A stretch of DNA of 34,705 nt from Catenaria anguillulae PL171 (Eukaryota; Blastocladiomycota; Blastocladiomycetes; Blastocladiales; Catenariaceae), in contig MCFL01000254.1 of assembly GCA_002102555.1 (NCBI GenBank), positions 1-34,705 of the forward strand. Direction: 5' to 3'. Shown one piece after another: positions 28,256 to 34,705 of the stretch. Position 1 is the first letter of the stretch. Each line of letters opens with the position of its first letter. Under the pieces are notes generated by a model, which saw nothing but the letters and a program-made list of their open reading frames with translations, did not search any database and was not told the DNA's origin. The translations under genes were made by a program, and so were the position numbers.

Positions 28256-30370
28256 ATGTCCCGCCGTGCAAGTACCCCGCCACCCGTCAGTCCCGTGCCT
28301 CCTCAGCTCGGATCCGCCTTCGAAGCCGCAACTGCAACCCCGCCAGTGACCGAGTCACACGCACGCCACTCTCATCAGAGCAGCCGCCAGGAACCAAGAC
28401 TTGCTGCAAGAAGTGCCAAAGTTCCTGGATCCCCGGCGTCTGTCATTTCCGCCTCGACTGCTCCAAACATGGGCACGCCGTCTCGAGCGGGTATTGACTC
28501 GAGCACAATGGGCGATTCCGACGGAGCTGGTGGGAGCTCTTCCGGCTCTCTGCGATGCACAGAATGCGGGAGCGCTATTCGCGTCACTCCAAGCGCCGCC
28601 ATCGATGCCGTGTCCAAACTGTCAGACGCGCTGTCGTCGAAATCGGCAAGCGGCCGTGGGACCGTCCGTCGGATAACACAGGCCGGCGCACCTGCTACTG
28701 GGGGTGGTCTCCCCGATGCATCGTTTATTCTCGTTCCACCGGGTCAATCTCAACCAACGGCACGTCGATCTTCCATCACGTCGTCATCGTCAAAGTCACG
28801 AACCGTATCTGCTTTGGAGGATCCTGTGCCGCACGAGCCAAGCGTGCCCTCGCCAAACGCTCCAGAGGCCCATTTCCCCGAGGACAACAACACGTTCGAC
28901 CTCGCCGAATCTCAGCCGCTGCCATATGAAACCCGCCCACTTTCCACCAATCTTGCCACGCTCGAAGAGCTCTACCGGCTCGCTGGCCTGTCGTCTTCCA
29001 ATACCTACACATCATCCTCCACAGCTGCCGAAACAAGCTCGAGTGCAAGCGCGCCGCACTCGGAATCCAAACTCCCTCTCTGCACGCCGTGTGCCCACAC
29101 GCTCGAAACTGCCATTGCCCGCCAGCAGTCCGAAATCAACCAAGAAATTGCATGCTACGAATCACTGATTGCCGAGCTCGAGTCACAATCCGCTCTTGGT
29201 GGCGACCCATCCGACGACCCGGCTGCCATTCTCGCCCGCCTCCAAGAAGAAGAACAACATCTGACCGCAACACTTGCTGCGCTTGAACTCGAAGAAGCGC
29301 ACCAGCTCGCGGCCGATCAAGACCTTGTGCGGCAAGAGCAGGAAATGGTGGCACTCGAGGGCATGTTTTGGCGCGACATGAATGCGTTCATGACAACCTT
29401 GTCTGGGTTCCACCAGGAGCGCGATTCGCTCAACAACCGGTATGAGCAGGCGTCGCGGCAGTTGGAAAAGCTGCGCACCACCAACGTTGTGAATGACGTG
29501 TTTCGGATTTGGTACGACGGGCAGTATGGCACCATTGATGGGTTTCGGTTGGGCAGACATCCAAGCCAGCCTGTGGATTGGCCAGAGATTAATGCTGGGT
29601 GGGGGCAGGCGTGTTTGATGTTGGAGACATTGGCCAAGCGGCTCGGGTTTGAGTTTGATGGGTCCGTTGGTTTTTGTGTTCATTGGCATGTACGGCGCTA
29701 ACCATTTGTTCAATTCGACAGATACCGCCTGCTTCCCATGGGATCCACGTCCAAGGTGCAAAAACTCACCCCGCGCAAACCTCCTGCACCCACCTCTTCC
29801 ACGTCCTCCTCTGGCATCTCCACCTCTAACGACTCGCTCACATCCTCGACGCAACCGCTCACCAGCGCCACCGCTGCCTTCTCGTCACCGCCCTCAGTCA
29901 TCACCACCTTTGACCTGCATGGGGCATCGCACGACTTTTCTGCGGCCATTGGCCGGTTTCTCTCTCTGCCCGCGTCCTCGTTCGACAAGGCCCTCATTGC
30001 CTTTCTGCAATGCCTCGCGCAGCTCGGCGAGTACTGCGAGTCGCTCGACCCAGAGTTTCGCCAGTCGTACCAGATCAACCGCGAGCGCATTGGGGACGTG
30101 TCCATCAAGATGCACGGTGGCGGCGGGCGCAAGGGCGAAGAGAGTTGGGCAAAGGCGTGCAAGTATGTGCTCACCAATCTCAAGTGGATCATGGCGTTTG
30201 TCACAAAGCGTGTGGGCGCGAGGGAGTATGCGGCGCAGGCGCTGGCGGCAAAGGGCAAGGCCAGGGGCGGAAGTGGGAGCGGCACTGCGGATGTGGCAGG
30301 TGGGGCGGCAGCCAAGGCGGGAGAAGGCGCCAGGGAGGCTATGGCGGTTCGTGGGGCAGGTGGGCGATAA
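28256..30370 (+). CDS. ATG6: Beclin-1 / Atg6 (Vps30)
   Basis: Exons 28256-29661 and 29722-30370 with a 60-nt intron (donor gtccgt, acceptor gacag) give 684 residues. An N-terminal zinc-knuckle-like LRCTECGSAIRVTP lies near residue 98, and a second pair CTPCAHTLETAI near 276 starts the coiled coil (QQSEINQEIACYESLIAELE to LRQEQEMVALEGMF). The BARA domain follows: FRIWYDGQYGTIDGFRLGRH, WPEINAGWGQACLMLETLA, FEFDGYRLLPMGS (formed across the splice), FLQCLAQLGEYCE and YVLTNLKWIMAFVTKR near the end. It is a subunit of the class III PI3-kinase (Vps34) complexes that start autophagosomes and act in vacuolar sorting. It is longer than most family members because of a Ser-rich linker (about 130-240) and a Ser/Thr insertion in the BARA domain (PAPTSSTSSSGISTS). 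An upstream in-frame ATG at 28220 is less likely. Confidence 0.94.
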
Positions 30371-31612
30371 GTGATCTGGAGATATGCATATCAGGCCGGT
30401 GACTGAGTTGTCTTGCCATTTTGATATTGTTTTGTGTCTGTTCGTGAATACCCTTGTCAGATTCTATTTTATTTTATCGGTTTCGCTTGATCCCTTGACT
30501 TGCCCCTCGCTTTCGTCTTGGCACTTGCATTTGCTGCCGTGAGCGGCAACCTCGCCGACAGTTCGAGCTGCATTGTATGCCATGCATTCACAGCTGCCCC
30601 AAGCGATCCATTCTTCCAGAGCCGGCGCTCACATTGTGATGCGCATCCACTACGACATTTGTCACATTCGCCACCCGCCGTCCGCCATTCGATTCGAGCG
30701 AATGGTGCTTGCGTCACTTGGTTTGCCGCTTGCGATGATAGGGAACCCATCTTCGGTTGCCGCGGATGGGCATGAGTCCTGATGAAGTGTACAGCTCATG
30801 TCTGCGGGCGAACAGTTACATCCTATTAGCGAGAGACCTTGGGGAGGAAATGAAACTATCTTTCACGCGGGTGCATGCACTGCGCTGCAGCAACATGTCT
30901 CATTTGGCACGAACTGCCCATGATTGAATCGAAGACTCTTGCTGCGATGGCCGCCAACGTTAAAGGTCCACAGTGAAGCCAGTGAGCGCCGTTAGCTTTT
31001 GCTCCTGTCATATCGGTCTTGTGTCGTTTTCATTTCATGTGCATTCACGCTAGCGCTGTCCAGTCACTTTCTTCACCCATTGCGGACGGTGCAGGGCAGT
31101 CGTCCTGGGGAAATGAAGTCCAACTTGTTAACCACTTCAGTTCGCATGGTGACTTGGAACCTTGGCGCTCGATGCTGGTGGGACCTCCGCGGCAGCTTGA
31201 TGCTTCAGACCTGGATCATGTTTCATTTCTCTGGCCACGTGAAGGGTGCGGACACGATCAAAGAATGTGTCCAGCTCACGCGACTTGAGTTTACTCCATC
31301 GAATATTTATGACACAGGGGTCACGACGGCACTCGTTCCAGCTAAAGCGCGACTGCATTATAAAGCCAGGCTCAGAGGTCATTCAGTCGAAGCTCCCTCT
31401 GAAAAGGCACCAGATGCAACGTTTCTAATGCTCACACGACCAATAATGAATGAATGAAAGCCAATTAGTTGAAAGAATCGATCATGTCATCCACATTCAC
31501 CAACGCACGTTGAATGGGACACGATTGACGGTCCGAAGCAGCTCGCAGTCAATCTCACCGGCGGCCCATGTCTTTGATGCCATAGGCTCATTTTCAATAC
31601 TGTGGTGGGTGC
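30371..31612. other. Intergenic region
   Basis: 1.2 kb without a supported gene. Short open frames here (for example one with a hydrophobic LAFVLALAFAAVSG stretch near 30505) lack an ATG or coding character. Upstream exons of the following membrane-protein gene may be hidden in it; a splice-acceptor-like ccatag lies just before 31588. Confidence 0.45.
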
Positions 31613-32736
31613 ATGTTCATCGGGCCAATTGGACTACTCTTTATCCAAGCTCTCTGGACTGCGATCGTGCTCTTCAAGTCGGCTCGATCATGGTATTATG
31701 CCTTCTTTGGGACACTTGTAATCTTGCGCGTGGCAGAGACTGCAGTACTATGGGCCGCTGCAAAGCTCGAGTATCGGTGGCTGTACAATATCATGCTTGT
31801 TCGTTCAGGTCTTGGATGGTTGTGGCGTTACTCTGCTCAACATCTACCGGTACAAATGCGCTGGCGTCCCACAAATGATCATACCCCATGTACTTGACTC
31901 ACCTCATGCCCTCTGCGATTTGCCAGCTTATTCGTAGTATGCCGCAAATGGGATGTGCGGTTGATCCAAACAGCCATGGTGTCCGCTTTGTCTTCGTTCA
32001 TAGTTTACATTGCATGCCAGACGCTCTACGTCTACGTGACAGCTACTGAAACTCCTCCAGGTGATTTCATGTTCAACTTGGCCAACCAGTTATTTACTGG
32101 GTGGGGGCTGCTTGATGCGTTTGTCAATGCCTTCATTTCAGGCATTTTCATTCGATACTTGCGGACGTTCACGCTGCGTGCCAAGATGGCGACATTTCTT
32201 GTGGAGATTCAAGTGTATCTGCCAGTAGAGTACGCCATGCCTTATTCTCGACCGATCACATGTATGACAGCCAATCTCACCCGTTTGGCACATTGTCCAT
32301 TCTTTACTGGTTGTGTGCAGATGTGCCCTGGTCATTGCCAACAACTTAATGCAAATCATCGCCCCAGGAATCGATCCTTTGTGGTCCCTATACATGTTTG
32401 TTGAAGCTGTTCGCCTTGCATTATTGGGCCGGTATGTTGTTCTGCCCAACGTGTTTGCTGCTCGGTTCATGTGGGCCGCGGGATGGGGGCTGACCTAGAT
32501 AGTTGCGATGACTACTACATAGATTCTTTGCCCTTCTGCAAAACATCATGCAGGAAAAGAACAGCACCAACTTGGCAGCGGCCTCCCGAGGCTCAGCTCA
32601 CTCTCGCCTGTCGTCCAGACGGGAGACCGAAACAAGCCAGAAACGCAAGTTGTCCGCAAATGTGGATGCCACGTCCTCCAATCTTGTAGCGGTTCGAAAC
32701 ACTCGTTTGATGGCCCCAAACCATGTTGACGAGTGA
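31613..32736 (+). CDS. Multi-pass membrane protein, four or more exons
   Basis: Exons are proposed at 31613-31808, 31938-32229 (or ending 32214), 32321-32431 and 32523-32736; phases add up to a 270-residue frame. The last junction (cg|gtatgt...catag|a, giving LLGRFFALLQNIM) is clear; the first and second are less certain. About five hydrophobic helices are visible: GPIGLLFIQALWTAIVLF, FFGTLVILRVAETAVLWAAA, AMVSALSSFIVYIACQTLYV, GWGLLDAFVNAFISGIFI and the PGIDPLWSLYMFVEAVRLAL region. The hydrophilic C-terminus (SRRETETSQKRKLSAN) probably faces the cytosol. Layout resembles part of a seven-helix receptor-like protein, and first exons may be missing. No family motif recognised. Confidence 0.55.
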
Positions 32737-32812
32737 AGGAGGGAGGAGCACTCAATAGACTAGATTCATCATACACACCTGTTACATTATGATCGATTAG
32801 ACTGCAAGAGAC

Positions 32813-34705
32813 TCACGACCGGCTCTCAAAGTACTCACAAACACGCTCCACCAAGTCGGCCTTCAAGCCAGACACTTTGAGCCCAACTGCTCCCAACACC
32901 GCCTTCAAATCGGCCACCTTACACTTGTCCACCTTGCCATTCTTCCACACTTGCTCCATCTGGGCAACGACGCCTGCTCCACCATCTTCTGCAGACGCAT
33001 CAAACGTCGGCCGCGAAGCGCGCTCCCTTGCCGCGGCACTAGGCGCAGGTGCCTTGGGCTCGCACTGGCCAAGCGTCTGAACAAACAACTGCGCTCGTGC
33101 AGCCGCACGCTCATGCCACAAGTCAAAGTCGGGCAACATGGCACAATCCTCGTCGGTCGGCATGGGCAATTCGCGATCAAGGGCCTTTGCGTGCAGTTTC
33201 ACGCGGAAGCGCGCCAGTGTCGGATTCATGTAATCTTGCGGGTCAAATGCACCGCCAATCCACCGCTTAACCACGGGATCCAAGAGCGACTTGACATAGT
33301 CGACTTGTTGATTGTACGCATCACGCTTGGTCTGCATCTCGGCCTCGACCTCGGCAGGATCGCGGCCCGCCGCCTCTGCAGGTGTCGGCTTCTTCAACAA
33401 GTCACCCACAGGCCATTCAATATGCCGCAGCTCTTCCTTGAACGGCAACGGAATAGCGACCAGCCCACTTGGGCGCACCATGCCAAACTTGTCGTACTGC
33501 TCCCACTGCGGAATCAACGCGGCGAGCCGCGGCGTCATATTGACTCGCGGATAGTACATGACGAGGGCAAACACGTTCTGCAAGTGCATCTGCTCGAGCA
33601 GGGAAACAAACGATGCCGTGGAGCCGGCAAACTGGGTCTCATCAGGGACGAGCAGCGTCGAGTGCGTCACGTTGTGCGCGCGGCGCAGCTTGCGGCGCGG
33701 CTTGAATCCGAGCAGCTGGATGCGCGGCGAGCCGTAATCGGTCAAGGATTCCAGGCGCTCGGGTGCAATTTTCACGGGCGTGTCGGCGAGGTGATACACG
33801 GTCACCATTTGATCCTTGGTGAGCACCTGGGTTGTGGACGGGCACAAGGATTGCCGCACGGGCACAACCTTTTGCAGGGTCTCGGCGAGGACTTTGGTGG
33901 CGGCGGGCTTGTGAGCTTCCGAGTAGAGGATGAACCCGCGCACGCCGACGGTGAGTTGGTCCGAGATGTGAAACGGCACACGGAACGCAGTCCGTCGTTT
34001 GGATTCACGGCGGTCCATGCCCTGGTGTAGCGCGGTAGCTTGGGGCAACGGTGACGAGGTTGCTGGTGATGGGCGCATATGGCGAGTCTTCAAGGTTGCG
34101 GTCTTGGGAAGTGGCCGCGACAGTTGGATCTTCCAGAAGGTCGCTCCAGAACAAGTCCATGCGGAATGTTGACCCGTCGGCGGGTGGGAGAAAGTATGGG
34201 GAAAACTGGATGCCGGCGGTGCGCAAGTCATCGAGCCGCGTGCGAATGGTTCGGCGAGCTTGATCTTGCTCCGTGTGGTTGTGGCGGGTCCAATGGGCGA
34301 GTCTTGGTTGGTAATCCAAATGAGCCGCTTGCCACCGACTTTGGCCTTCCTGGATACGGGCGAAAAGAGGGTCAAATCGAGCCCGGGAACATGAAACGAG
34401 AGACTGCGAAATGGGACCATGTACAAGCTACGAAACTGGCGCAAAGCGTTCGCCAGAACCTCGGCCATGTTTGATGGGGTGATGGAACTGCCGATGGGGT
34501 CAAAGTCTACTTCGCCCTGGCCAAGCTCCCACATTGAGAGAATAGCGCTTGGCTGGGCTGATCAGCGGCAGGAATTGATACAGGCCAGGCGAGTCGATGT
34601 TGGTCGTTTTCTACCATGAATCGGATCATTCATAAGTGTCGAGCGTCAGTCCAAGAACAAGGCGGATCGTGCGCGACACTACCATCGAGAAGACAGCGTA
34701 CGGTA
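32813..34705 (-). CDS. KU70: Ku70 DNA-end-binding protein with SAP domain (partial, frame broken)
   Basis: Best continuous reading is 34534 to 32813. The C-terminal two thirds are clean: Ku core with RVPFHISDQLTVGVRGFILY, RIQLLGFKPRRKLR, ALVMYYPRVNMTPRLAALIP, FGMVRPSGLVAIPLPF and, at the end, a SAP domain (KVADLKAVLGAVGLKVSGLK, then ADLVERVCEYF). The vWA-like N-terminal part is disturbed. After GKRLIWITNQDSPIG the family-like reading (TIRTRLDDLRTAGIQFSPYF, FRMDLFWSDLL) continues in another frame from about 34288 to about 34035, then returns at MDRRESKRRTAF. Upstream of 34534 the piece NIDSPGLYQFLPLISPA also fits Ku70 but in yet another frame, and the start of the protein is beyond or at the window edge. 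Ku70 pairs with Ku80 on broken DNA ends for non-homologous end joining and at telomeres. Breaks could be sequence errors near a contig end or real loss. Confidence 0.85.

Noticed and set aside
30500..30775. Possible secreted protein beginning LAFVLALAFAAVSG
   Set aside because: No ATG at its head, no paralog or domain, and it ends in a low-quality tail; not supported as a gene.
30999..31457. Plus-strand frame of 152 residues
   Set aside because: Starts with a hydrophobic stretch but then has no coding character, and it does not splice convincingly to the membrane-protein exons.
1..34705. CRISPR array, bacterial operons or prokaryotic ribosome binding sites
   Set aside because: No regularly spaced repeats of that kind; all confident genes are eukaryotic with spliceosomal introns.

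Overview
The window is nuclear DNA from a fungus. The genes are split by short spliceosomal introns (about 60-130 nt) and include Beclin-1/Atg6, Ku70, zuotin, GPN3, a Dbp6-type DEAD-box helicase, an F-box protein, a fungal-type sphingolipid C9-methyltransferase and an Egh16-like secreted protein. The mosaic fits a compact, fairly GC-rich, early-diverging fungus (zoosporic or blastoclad-like). That placement is inference only; nothing here fixes the species.

Layout. (1) 1-5497: a large imperfect inverted duplication (about 1-1135 against 3715-4878) flanks an F-box gene. Each arm carries an Egh16-like secreted-protein gene plus its promoter. The right copy is intact; the left copy is shifted out of frame and cut by the window edge. 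(2) 5498-12944: a GPN3 GTPase, an unrecognised two-exon gene, a short stretch with a transposase fragment and repeat-like termini, and a zuotin/DNAJC2 co-chaperone. (3) 12945-17430: a tandem array of a secreted, ten-cysteine, probably GPI-anchored protein family that I do not recognise. One copy has a frame break at a T run, one is intact, and one is a decayed pseudogene. A fourth, intact copy lies at 26572-27435 on the other strand. (4) 17813-19486: sphingolipid C9-methyltransferase in three exons. (5) 20601-25749: an unrecognised two-exon gene divergent from a Dbp6/DDX51-like helicase whose frame is broken twice. (6) 28256-30370: Beclin-1/Atg6 in two exons. (7) 31613-32736: a multi-exon multi-pass membrane protein. 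(8) 32813 to the right end: Ku70 with a SAP domain, also frame-broken, its N-terminal part running towards the window edge.

Housekeeping genes (transcription-complex assembly, ribosome biogenesis and co-translational folding, autophagy, DNA-end joining) are interleaved with fast-changing surface-protein genes. The most novel element is the ten-cysteine family: all copies share a phase-2 intron that splits a cysteine codon, a Ser-rich stalk and a hydrophobic tail, and the three tandem copies share short upstream DNA motifs. Several conserved genes carry one-base frame breaks beside otherwise perfect motifs, so base-level errors in this assembly must be considered before calling pseudogenes.
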